In this document: piece after piece, positions 30,711 through 37,488 of the stretch
Layout: each line of letters opens with the position of its first letter
Position numbering within the stretch: position 1 is the stretch's first letter
Source of the DNA: a virus
Direction: 5' to 3' (one strand)
Virus record (IMG/VR): IMGVR_UViG_3300042923_001106
Coordinates: 119,209-183,208 of that record
DNA: 64,000 bases
Notes under the pieces: model-generated
The model's input: the letters and a program-made list of their open reading frames with translations, nothing else
What the model was told of the DNA's origin: nothing
Databases searched by the model: none
Position numbers and translations under genes: made by a program

Positions 30711-31250
30711 ATGAAAGAAATATCAAAGTGTACCTACGAAGATAATGTTCAAGAAATTCTCAAGTCTGTATTACCAGATGATATTAGTATCGAAAATATA
30801 GTTTTTGTCTGCATCGGAACAGATAGGTCTACAGGAGATTCCCTTGGCCCGTTGGTTGGCACATATCTTCAGTCAATGGGATACTCGAATGTATATGGAA
30901 CAGTTGATGAACCCGTTCATGCTCTAAACATTGAAGAAGTGATGGAAACTATTCCAAAAGATAAGACTATAATTGGGATTGACTCCTCCCTCGGAGACCA
31001 CAACATCGTTGGCAGAATTAGAGCGTTTAAGGGTTCAATCAAACCCGGAGCAGGAGTAGGAAAAGAACTGATGCCAGTTGGAGATTATTCGATTAGCGCT
31101 GTTGTTAATGTGGGAGGTTTTATGGAATATTTTGTTCTTCAAAATACAAGACTTTCGCTTGTAATGAAATTGGCTAGTTGGATTGTAAATGGTATAAGTA
31201 AAAGAATACCCGCAATGGAATCATTAGAAGTAGCTGCTTCAAAACAATAA
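30711..31250 (+). CDS. YyaC-like spore protease homologue (DUF1256)
   Basis: Matches the YyaC/DUF1256 family, related to the germination protease GPR: VFVCIGTDRSTGDSLGPLVG, then IIGIDSSLGDHNIVGRIRAF, KPGAGVGKELMPVGDYSISA. The two acidic motifs (GTDRSTGD and IDSSLG) are the family's catalytic region. Host members are sporulation-expressed. A phage copy points to action on spore or mother-cell proteins, but the target is unknown. ATG 30711 behind TAGGAGAG. It lies near a membrane protease. Confidence 0.78.
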   Translation: MKEISKCTYEDNVQEILKSVLPDDISIENIVFVCIGTDRSTGDSLGPLVGTYLQSMGYSNVYGTVDEPVHALNIEEVMETIPKDKTIIGIDSSLGDHNIVGRIRAFKGSIKPGAGVGKELMPVGDYSISAVVNVGGFMEYFVLQNTRLSLVMKLASWIVNGISKRIPAMESLEVAASKQ

Positions 31251-31280
31251 AAGATGCACTTCAAGGGAGGAGAATGATAT

Positions 31281-31418
31281 ATGAAAAAGTCTTTTACCGA
31301 CTATGTTAATGAACTCAAAATTAAAGAATTAGAAAACAAACTTATGTTAATCGAAATAGATAAAGCCCAAAATATTGAGGATATAAAGAAAATTCTTAAG
31401 AAAGCTCTATTAAAATAG
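31281..31418 (+). CDS. Short helical protein (45 aa)
   Basis: ATG 31281 behind AGGGAGGAGAATGATAT. Almost wholly helical (YVNELKIKELENKLMLIEID, IEDIKKILKKALLK), a likely coiled coil. Unknown function. Confidence 0.58.
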   Translation: MKKSFTDYVNELKIKELENKLMLIEIDKAQNIEDIKKILKKALLK

Positions 31419-31462
31419 CCGATGAAAGGCGACTTTATCGAATGGAGAGGAGAAAATGTTAA

Positions 31463-31654
31463 ATGAATTTGTGGAAGAGATTAGAAGAATGTGGACACGA
31501 AGAATACACTCTTGATAGTACTTGGCACTTGTATGCTGTTGATCTGAGTGACGGCGATGATTTTGCAGAAGTAAAATTCGCCCAGAAGAACGGAAACAAA
31601 TATCGCACCAAGAATGACATCGTAGGATTTGTTGGATTCAGGGATTTACTATAG
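31463..31654 (+). CDS. Hypothetical protein (63 aa)
   Basis: GGAGAGGAG lies upstream; ATG 31456 opens a different frame that stops after 19 codons, and ATG 31463 gives the longer, protein-like product (RLEECGHEEYTLDSTWHLYA...). A beta-rich small domain. Unknown function. Confidence 0.55.
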   Translation: MNLWKRLEECGHEEYTLDSTWHLYAVDLSDGDDFAEVKFAQKNGNKYRTKNDIVGFVGFRDLL

Positions 31655-31685
31655 AATCCTCATTTTTATAGGATGGTGAAGAATA

Positions 31686-31901
31686 ATGACATGTAAATAT
31701 TGCAAGGAGAAGGAAGAGTATTATGGTCTATGTGAAACTCATTGGATGTTGGGAGTATATTTTCAATATGAGCAATGTGGCAAAATGTGGAACTATAATG
31801 AAGGTAATGATGGTATGATGCGAAAATATGAAATGTGGATTAAAACATTGACAGAAGACTATATACAGGAAATTCGTTATAATTATTGGTTAATAAAATA
31901 A
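31686..31901 (+). CDS. Zinc-finger-like protein (71 aa)
   Basis: N-terminal CKYCKEK...YGLCETHW (two CxxC-type Cys, then C..H) is a treble-clef-like metal site in the first 20 residues. The rest is helical and aromatic. ATG 31686. Unknown function. Confidence 0.6.
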   Translation: MTCKYCKEKEEYYGLCETHWMLGVYFQYEQCGKMWNYNEGNDGMMRKYEMWIKTLTEDYIQEIRYNYWLIK

Positions 31902-31940
31902 ACCCGATAAAATCATTTTTGCAGGGATAGGAGAGTACGT

Positions 31941-32417
31941 ATGAATAATAAGTTGCAAGAGGTTGTAAAAACGCGCCAACCAAAGATTAAAAACCTTGAG
32001 GATGAAGAAAAGCGTGCATATAAGGCTGGACTTATGATGTTAGGGATTACAGTAGATGAAGACTTTTTTGATATTCCCGAACTTCCTTCAAATAAATATG
32101 AGAATGATGGATTGTTCTATGAAATACCATACTTCACTTCAGAACAACTCTGGACGCAGGATAATCAGAGAATGCTTGTAGTTGTATATAAAATAGAGAA
32201 TAGATCGTCTTATTGTCCACTAAGGATTGATTTTAAATTTGAACTCAAAGATAAGGAAACAGACTATTGGTTATATGTTTATGATCAATCGGGACAAAAA
32301 ACTGTTAAATGGGAATTGGTAGTACATGAAAATCAAGAGCAGTATACAACGATTCCTGAATACAACACTATAAAATTATCTGAATTAATTGGTTATCGAC
32401 GTAAGGATTTGTTCTAA
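31941..32417 (+). CDS. Hypothetical protein (158 aa)
   Basis: ATG 31941 behind ATAGGAGAG. Helical start, then a beta-rich body (MLVVVYKIENRSSYCPLRIDFKFE; DYWLYVYDQSGQKTVKWELV) that resembles an immunoglobulin-like sandwich. It directly precedes the GHKL ATPase gene. No family recognised. Confidence 0.6.
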   Translation: MNNKLQEVVKTRQPKIKNLEDEEKRAYKAGLMMLGITVDEDFFDIPELPSNKYENDGLFYEIPYFTSEQLWTQDNQRMLVVVYKIENRSSYCPLRIDFKFELKDKETDYWLYVYDQSGQKTVKWELVVHENQEQYTTIPEYNTIKLSELIGYRRKDLF

Positions 32418-32439
32418 AAGATTTAAACGATGAGTAATT

Positions 32440-32463
32440 AAATAAAACATGGAATTTCATTGG
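32440..32463 (+). repeat. Intergenic motif copy AAATAAAA-CATGGA-ATTTCATTGG
   Basis: One of the best copies of the repeated intergenic motif; here it is not at the stop codon (the stop lies 25 bases upstream) but still just before the ribosome-binding site TTGGAGG of the GHKL ATPase gene. Confidence 0.55.
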
Positions 32464-32479
32464 AATTGGAGGTTAGGAG

Positions 32480-33598
32480 TTGAGCAAGTTTGAATTGAGT
32501 TTATCCAAGGATTATGTTCCATCTTGGACCGTAGTCGATGCAGTTAGAGAACTATTTCAAAATGCTCTCGACCAACAGACAACTGTTGAAGATAATGTAA
32601 TGTTCTTTAACTATGATCAAAATACCCACACTCTATACATAGGTAATAAATCATCAGTACTAAGCGCAAAGACATTGCTGCTAGGTACGTCAACGAAGCG
32701 AGATGATCCTAATACGATTGGTCAATTCGGAGAAGGTTATAAAATCGCTACTCTTGTTTTAACCCGTCTAAACAAGAAAGTGACGTTCTACAACTATGGA
32801 GCAAAGGAAGTCTGGAATCCTCGGTTTGTGAAGTCTAAGCGATACGAGGGAGAGGAGATTCTAACATTCTTCGTTGACAAGAAGTTCATTTGGCAGAAGG
32901 TTCCCGACAATAATCTGACTATAACCATCGAGGATATTAATCCTCATGAATATGAGCAAGTTGTTGAGTCTAATCTTCACTGTCAGGATGTTGGGGAGAT
33001 AATTGAGACTTCTGCGGGAAGAATCCTATTAGATCCCAGACATGCTAAAAAGGTCTTCGTAAATGGTCTCTTTGTATGCGGAAATCGTGAATATACATAC
33101 GGTTATGATTTCAAACCAAAGGAATTGAAGATAGACCGTGACAGAAAACTTGCAGATAACTTTGAACTCAAATGGTTAGCATCAAAGATGTGCGCTCAGG
33201 TTCAGGATCATGATATTGTTGTTGAATTGATTCGTCAAGACGCGGCTGATATCGCATTCATCTCCTCGATGAACATGTACGCCGACAACCAAACCAAGCA
33301 GAGAAACCTTGGTGCTATCGCGGATAAGACCTATGGGCGATTTATAGAGGAACACGGCGAAAATGCTGTACCTGTGACAACTCAAGAAGAGTTTGACAAA
33401 GTGAAGAAGCAATACAAGCCTGTCATTGTTTCATCTTCATACGCTTCAATGGTTAAGAAAAGCGACATGTATAAGGCTCCAAGAGTAAAGAGGCAGACAA
33501 CAAAAGATAAGTTAGAAGAATGGTATAGGAACAATAAGAAAAACCTGTCCAGTAAAGCATCTAGAAAGTTGAAAAAAATTATTGATGAAATGCAATAA
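32480..33598 (+). CDS. GHKL-fold ATPase (histidine kinase/Hsp90/MutL-like)
   Basis: The N-terminal domain carries the N-box ELFQNALDQ (residues 24-32) and the lid motif GQFGEGYKIA (81-90) of GHKL ATPases; the G1 motif is degenerate (YIGNKSS). Residues 100-260 are a second mixed domain with VFVNGLFVCGN, seen in related phage and bacterial proteins. The C-terminus is basic and helical. No kinase or topoisomerase catalytic part is present. Possible roles include chaperone-like or anti-defence activity (inference). TTG 32480 follows TTGGAGGTTAGGAG. Confidence 0.72.
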   Translation: MSKFELSLSKDYVPSWTVVDAVRELFQNALDQQTTVEDNVMFFNYDQNTHTLYIGNKSSVLSAKTLLLGTSTKRDDPNTIGQFGEGYKIATLVLTRLNKKVTFYNYGAKEVWNPRFVKSKRYEGEEILTFFVDKKFIWQKVPDNNLTITIEDINPHEYEQVVESNLHCQDVGEIIETSAGRILLDPRHAKKVFVNGLFVCGNREYTYGYDFKPKELKIDRDRKLADNFELKWLASKMCAQVQDHDIVVELIRQDAADIAFISSMNMYADNQTKQRNLGAIADKTYGRFIEEHGENAVPVTTQEEFDKVKKQYKPVIVSSSYASMVKKSDMYKAPRVKRQTTKDKLEEWYRNNKKNLSSKASRKLKKIIDEMQ

Positions 33599-33618
33599 AA
33601 ACTAGATTTCATTAGGAG
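33593..33618 (+). repeat. Intergenic motif copy CAATAAAA-ACTAG-ATTTCATTAGGAG
   Basis: Copy of the intergenic motif overlapping the GHKL ATPase stop codon and merging into the next gene's ribosome-binding site. Confidence 0.55.
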
Positions 33619-33626
33619 TTTCGATA

Positions 33627-33848
33627 ATGGGTTTAATATATCCAAAATACATAGTAAGACTCGATTGGGACGAGCGCGAAGGTGAGGTTGGTAGTTTGAT
33701 CGATATATTTCAACATCCAGATGACCAGCGAGTAATGTATACTATTGAATTTAATGATGGTCAATTAAAAGGATACTATGATGGAGAAATTGAACCAATG
33801 CTGAAATTATTAAAAAAACCCAAGGAAAGTATCATTTCATTTGATTAA
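33627..33848 (+). CDS. Small Tudor/SH3-like protein (73 aa)
   Basis: ATG 33627 behind TTAGGAG. Beta-rich: YPKYIVRLDWDEREGEVGSL, then VMYTIEFNDGQLKGYYDGEI, the layout of a small Tudor/SH3 barrel. It resembles the extra N-terminal region of the dUTPase in general form. Function unknown. Confidence 0.58.
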   Translation: MGLIYPKYIVRLDWDEREGEVGSLIDIFQHPDDQRVMYTIEFNDGQLKGYYDGEIEPMLKLLKKPKESIISFD

Positions 33849-33862
33849 AGGGGAACAGCTAA

Positions 33863-34055
33863 ATGATTGTAAGTCTAATTCAAAATTATAGGCTTCCTAT
33901 ATGTATTAGGTGGAATCATATCACTGATTTTTTACCTTATTGATTTTCGTGATGTTGAATGGTGTAGAGACAAAATTATCGTTAGCACAGTAGCGATTTT
34001 ATTATGGACATTGTTTTGGCTATTTCGAGCAATTCTTGCATCAGGGTTTAAATAA
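33863..34055 (+). pseudogene. Two-TM membrane protein gene with a +1 frameshift
   Basis: ATG 33863 behind AAAGGGGAACAG reads MIVSLIQN and soon ends, while the +1 frame from about 33881 stays open to TAA 34055 with two clear membrane helices (FLYVLGGIISLIFYLIDF and TVAILLWTLFWLFRAILASG) but has no start codon. A one-base change in CAAAATTA near 33882-33888 would join them. Decay, recoding or a sequence error. Confidence 0.55.
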
Positions 34056-34075
34056 GGGAAAGGATTAGATTATTT

Positions 34076-34333
34076 ATGGCTCAAAACCCGAAAATTAAAA
34101 TCGAAGAAATTATCTCTGACTTGATTTTAGGAAACGAAGATTATTTTGACATCTATACGGTTAACCATAAGAAAAAGGAAAATCTAGACTTTGTAAGAGT
34201 ATATGTTACCGCATCCGGTAAAACGAAAGTGTATATTGCTAATGATGCAGGATTAGAAATTCTTGAATGGAAAGGTGCTGCTGAATTCAGGAAAGACGTA
34301 ATGTTGGAAGAAGAAGAGTTTGAAAGTAAATAA
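34076..34333 (+). CDS. Hypothetical protein (85 aa)
   Basis: ATG 34076 behind AAAGGAT. Helical start (KIKIEEIISDLILGNEDY), beta middle (RVYVTASGKTKVYIANDA), acidic end. A small alpha-beta protein; no family recognised. Confidence 0.6.
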   Translation: MAQNPKIKIEEIISDLILGNEDYFDIYTVNHKKKENLDFVRVYVTASGKTKVYIANDAGLEILEWKGAAEFRKDVMLEEEEFESK

Positions 34334-34350
34334 AATAGCATTTTCATTCG
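34328..34350 (+). repeat. Intergenic motif copy AAATAAAA-TAGCA-TTTTCATTCG
   Basis: Clean copy of the intergenic motif overlapping the stop codon of the 34076 gene, upstream of the AdoMet decarboxylase gene. Confidence 0.55.
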
Positions 34351-34377
34351 AGATAAAAATAAAAGGAAAAGGTGATA

Positions 34378-34755
34378 ATGAATTTGAAACAGTTTTCAAC
34401 TAAAGGCATACATATCATGGTAGATGCATATGGCATTAAACCTGAACTATTAGATAACATCCACTATCTTCATCAGTTAGGCAAAATCGCTATTGCAAAG
34501 TCAGGAGCCTCATTCGTAGATATGGTAGTAAAGAAATTTAGTCCATATGGCTGCACTCTTCTATTTCTACTCGAAGAAAGTCATATTAGTTTTCATACTT
34601 TTATAGAAAATTTAGATGATTTGGAAAGATCATATATAGCCATTGATGCTTTCACATGTTCGTCCGCCGATCCTGAACTTGCAATCAATTACATAGTTGA
34701 ACAATTAAAACCAAAAGAAGTATACAAACAACATATTGTAAGAGGTGTCCGATAA
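34378..34755 (+). CDS. speD: S-adenosylmethionine decarboxylase-family proenzyme (SpeD-like)
   Basis: Pyruvoyl-dependent decarboxylase that self-cleaves at a Glu-Ser bond. Landmarks: KGIHIMVDAYG near the start, VVKKFSPYGC, the self-processing EESHISFHT (Ser68 becomes the pyruvoyl, His73 follows) and the late Cys in AIDAFTC; the end IVRGVR is typical. Size (125 residues) fits the bacterial class. A 6-residue insertion lies between the processing site and the Cys strand. Product would be decarboxylated SAM for polyamines, though relatives can decarboxylate ornithine or arginine instead. ATG 34378 or GTG 34372 follows AAAGG. Confidence 0.82.
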   Translation: MNLKQFSTKGIHIMVDAYGIKPELLDNIHYLHQLGKIAIAKSGASFVDMVVKKFSPYGCTLLFLLEESHISFHTFIENLDDLERSYIAIDAFTCSSADPELAINYIVEQLKPKEVYKQHIVRGVR

Positions 34756-34979
34756 TGAAATATGGGAGTGTAGTGAAGAACAAAGTAACAGGTGAATACG
34801 GTACTTGTCACTATAGCACATTCGGTGCATCTATACATACATACGATGAAATCGAGAATTTGTTAACTAAGACTCTGGGCGATTCATTGGAAAATGTCAT
34901 GAAACATTGGGAAGTTTGCGAAATGCCAGAAGGTTACGAGTGGAGTGAAAGCAATATCTATATTAGGAGAATACATTAA
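34755..34979 (+). CDS. Hypothetical protein (74 aa)
   Basis: ATG 34755 overlaps the AdoMet decarboxylase stop (ATAATG), behind AGAGGTG, so translation is coupled. Beta start KYGSVVKNKVTGEYGTCHYS, then a helix and EGYEWSESNIYIRRIH. Unknown; its coupling to speD hints at a related role. Confidence 0.58.
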   Translation: MKYGSVVKNKVTGEYGTCHYSTFGASIHTYDEIENLLTKTLGDSLENVMKHWEVCEMPEGYEWSESNIYIRRIH

Positions 34980-35113
34980 TGTCACGTGATCAGTATGATG
35001 TTGAAGTTGAGAAGCAACGCACGATACAGGAATCGGTTAGTAAGATCTTCTGGATTGCATTTACCTTCCTCATTGTAGGGGGATGTACTGCAACAGAGAT
35101 ATGGGGTAAATAA
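34979..35113 (+). CDS. Small single-TM membrane protein (44 aa)
   Basis: ATG 34979 overlaps the upstream stop. Charged N-terminal helix (SRDQYDVEVEKQRTIQESVS), then a transmembrane helix (KIFWIAFTFLIVGG) and a short tail. Unknown function. Confidence 0.58.
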   Translation: MSRDQYDVEVEKQRTIQESVSKIFWIAFTFLIVGGCTATEIWGK

Positions 35114-35128
35114 GAAAGGAGTAATAGT

Positions 35129-35365
35129 ATGGTTGAGATGTATCTTTATGAATACGTTGGCGAAGACAATGGATGGTTTACAAAGAATAGTAATTATATT
35201 GGACGCAGAAATAAAGCAGGTGAAATAATGGCAAAAAATAATATTGGTTATTGGGTTACAGTTGATAGTTTTAAGTTGACCATAAGCAGATTGAAAAATG
35301 AAATGCAGATTATAGAGAAGTTTTATGTCCGAAATCACAAGGAAGCAATTAATTATAAAAGGTAA
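35129..35365 (+). CDS. Hypothetical protein (78 aa)
   Basis: ATG 35129 behind AGAAAGGAG. Polar, with a beta start (VEMYLYEYVGEDNGWFTK), GYWVTVDSFKLTISRL in the middle and a basic end. No family recognised. Confidence 0.58.
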   Translation: MVEMYLYEYVGEDNGWFTKNSNYIGRRNKAGEIMAKNNIGYWVTVDSFKLTISRLKNEMQIIEKFYVRNHKEAINYKR

Positions 35366-35395
35366 ATAAAATAACTATTTGAAAGGGTGAAAGTA

Positions 35396-35593
35396 ATGAA
35401 TGCTTATCAACATGCAAGTTTCTGTGGAAATGTTGCAAAAAGAATTAGTAAAGAATTTAATAGGTTAGGACTAGATGTCGATCCTGTCTTTGGTTTTTAT
35501 TATTACAATGAGGAGAAAACATATGCTTACATGCATCCAGAGGATTTGTACAAGAAATACGATGAAATTAAATATCCTCACGGAGATATTTAA
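35396..35593 (+). CDS. Hypothetical protein (65 aa)
   Basis: GAAAGGGTG precedes ATG 35396. Helical start (NAYQHASFCGNVAKRISKEF), then DVDPVFGFYYYNEEKT and PEDLYKKYDEIKYPHG. Small alpha-beta; unknown function. Confidence 0.58.
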   Translation: MNAYQHASFCGNVAKRISKEFNRLGLDVDPVFGFYYYNEEKTYAYMHPEDLYKKYDEIKYPHGDI

Positions 35594-35625
35594 TCAAACA
35601 AAATTGCGATTTTATAAGGAGGTAA

Positions 35626-35787
35626 ATGAATGCTGCAAGGTAAGTAGAATTGCTTAGAACTAATGACGGCGCGCTTAGACTGGTTGAAGACAAAATGACC
35701 AATAGTTACAGTATTGGTTTAAGAACAAATGGCGGGCTGCACTGGAAATATGTTAGTAAAGAACTTTTTGATTTAATGAAATCATAA
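35626..35787 (+). pseudogene. Small gene with in-frame TAA at codon 6
   Basis: AAGGAGGTAA precedes ATG 35626: MNAAR, TAA (35641-35643), then VELLRTNDGALRLVEDKMTN... in the same frame to 35787. A TTG at 35650 behind AAGGTAAG could restart translation, giving 45 residues. So this is either an intact TTG-start gene or a gene with an early stop. The product is beta-rich (SIGLRTNGGLHWKYV). Confidence 0.48.
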
Positions 35788-35819
35788 TTAATGGATCAAG
35801 AGGGGGATGTAATGAGCAG

Positions 35820-36014
35820 ATGAAAAAGGAACATAAGGATTGGATTGATAATGCTAGTTACCAACAATTAATGAGTAAATGGCGAACTGCACCAGTAGGC
35901 GATCCTTTCTTTATGGACGATACTGGAGAATATTATGCAAAAATTATGAGCGAGAAAAGAAATATGATCAGTAGTTCTGAACAAGTAAGCATTAGTAAAA
36001 ATGTTGGTTGGTAG
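35820..36014 (+). CDS. Hypothetical protein (64 aa)
   Basis: AGAGGGGGATG precedes a 3-codon ORF at 35812 (ATG AGC AGA TGA) whose stop overlaps ATG 35820: a possible minimal leader coupled to this gene. Product is helical and charged (KEHKDWIDNASYQQLMSKWR, PFFMDDTGEYYAK). Unknown function. Confidence 0.52.
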   Translation: MKKEHKDWIDNASYQQLMSKWRTAPVGDPFFMDDTGEYYAKIMSEKRNMISSSEQVSISKNVGW

Positions 36015-36054
36015 CCTAAAAACAAATAAAAAATAAAATATGGAGGAAAACAAA

Positions 36055-36492
36055 ATGAAAACTGTAGCTGACTGGTATGTAGTAAGAGAGGCAGAAAATA
36101 AAGGTCTTGTTGTTGCTATGACTCCAATTGTCGAACGCAAACGTACCGAATTGAATAACGAGTTGGGCAGATACTTCAGAGATCAGTATCCAGACTATAA
36201 CGGTACTTACGATGAAGATGCGTGTGAAGATATTCTGTACTCGCTAAATTCATATATCGAAGAAAACAATATCGATATGTATCCTTTAGATTTTCCGATC
36301 AGTGAAGGAACAGATATACATCTATTAAAAGTAAATGATAACATTTCACTAAAGGTCGTAATTGCTGATGAATATTATGGCAGTGGGAGCTATAGCAAAT
36401 ACATCGATATTAGCAACTTTTTAATCAATGAAAATGCGACAAAGAGTGATGTTGATCATCTGATTGATTTTGTAAAAGAATATCTTAGATAG
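36055..36492 (+). CDS. Hypothetical protein (145 aa)
   Basis: ATG 36055 behind TGGAGGAAAACAAA; the ATG at 36040 is the Shine-Dalgarno region. Long helical start (TVADWYVVREAENKGLVVAM), an acidic helix (YDEDACEDILYSLNSYIEEN) and a beta-rich second half (HLLKVNDNISLKVVIADEYY). No family recognised. Confidence 0.6.
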   Translation: MKTVADWYVVREAENKGLVVAMTPIVERKRTELNNELGRYFRDQYPDYNGTYDEDACEDILYSLNSYIEENNIDMYPLDFPISEGTDIHLLKVNDNISLKVVIADEYYGSGSYSKYIDISNFLINENATKSDVDHLIDFVKEYLR

Positions 36493-36509
36493 GAAATGGA
36501 GGATTTATT

Positions 36510-37046
36510 TTGAGCATTGAACAATGGCAAAGTGAAATTGAAGAAATTCAAAACATCTACAGTTCAATAAAAAGTCAAACGGCTAGATCGGTACTTGCTG
36601 ATGCAAATAGAACATTAAAAAAGAAAATTGAAGATGAACACAAAAGAATTGAATTTGAAAAGAATCAAGAAGACGGTATGCCAGAATCTTTTAAACGTAT
36701 GGGAGTATATAATCAGAAGTATATTCGTGACGGCAATGTTATTTATGCAATTGATGATTCTGGAGAGTTAGACAAGGATGGTAGTTATCATTGGCATCAC
36801 CATGTATGGATTCCACAAACTAAAATTAAATTTGCAAATCTCTGTGTACGAACATTAGGCAAAGATGTTTATGGTGATAGGTATTACTTAGAAGTCGATT
36901 ATTATAAACATCCTGCAGATCCGTTTCCATACATGACAAAACGAATTGATCCATTTAATCGTACATATTTGCCATATGTCCATTATGTATTAGACTCGCT
37001 CGGATTGAAGAAAGAGGAATATAAACAAAGGACAAGGATGATTTAA
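36510..37046 (+). CDS. Hypothetical protein (178 aa), TTG start
   Basis: TTG 36510 behind AATGGAGGAT. N-terminal helical coiled region (SIEQWQSEIEEIQNIYSSIK), then YIRDGNVIYAIDDSGELDKD with HWHHHVW, a His cluster that may bind metal, and a beta-rich C-terminus (GDRYYLEVDYYKHPADPFPY). It ends where the broken deaminase gene begins. Unknown function. Confidence 0.58.
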   Translation: MSIEQWQSEIEEIQNIYSSIKSQTARSVLADANRTLKKKIEDEHKRIEFEKNQEDGMPESFKRMGVYNQKYIRDGNVIYAIDDSGELDKDGSYHWHHHVWIPQTKIKFANLCVRTLGKDVYGDRYYLEVDYYKHPADPFPYMTKRIDPFNRTYLPYVHYVLDSLGLKKEEYKQRTRMI

Positions 37047-37423
37047 ATGGGGCTAATAAGCACAGTCGCTGGATTAATACTGCAATAAAATTAGCGAAAC
37101 GCAATAAAGTAAATAATAGTAAGCACGTTTCGATACTAATTCGTGGAGGGAAAATAATCAGTATTGGTCTCAATAAGGATACCAAGAAGGGGATACTGGG
37201 TGACGATAGTTATGAGCCGTGGTGTGGATGGCATTCAGAACTAGATTGTTTACATAAAATAGACCAGAGATTGATTGATGGCTCAATACTATATGTTGCA
37301 GGATGGAATAGCAACGGACACTCGCTCTATTCAAAACCATGCCGGTACTGTCAACAATATTTAAAAAAGTTTGACCTGAAGGCAATTTATTATTCTAAAC
37401 CAAATGGTTATGAAGTGATGTAG
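37047..37423 (+). pseudogene. Cytidine/deoxycytidylate deaminase-like gene with a start-region frameshift
   Basis: From about 37052 the frame reads NKHSRWINTAIKLAKRN..., with the zinc-deaminase motifs WHSELDCLHKI (HxE) and SKPCRYCQQYL (PCxxC), to TAG 37421-37423. It has no start codon in frame. ATG 37047, behind AAGGATG, is in another frame and ends after 13 codons. One extra G in GGGG (37049-37052) would give MGANKHSRW. If intact it would make dUMP or uridine, next to dut and thyX in role. Confidence 0.65.
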
Positions 37424-37436
37424 GACAAAAATTGGA

Positions 37437-37460
37437 CAATAAAACCAAGATTTCATTTGG
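37437..37460 (+). repeat. Intergenic motif copy CAATAAAA-CCAAG-ATTTCATTTGG
   Basis: Copy of the intergenic motif between the deaminase and the nucleotidyltransferase-like genes. Confidence 0.5.
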
Positions 37461-37488
37461 TAAGAATAAAAAGGAGAATATAAAATAA

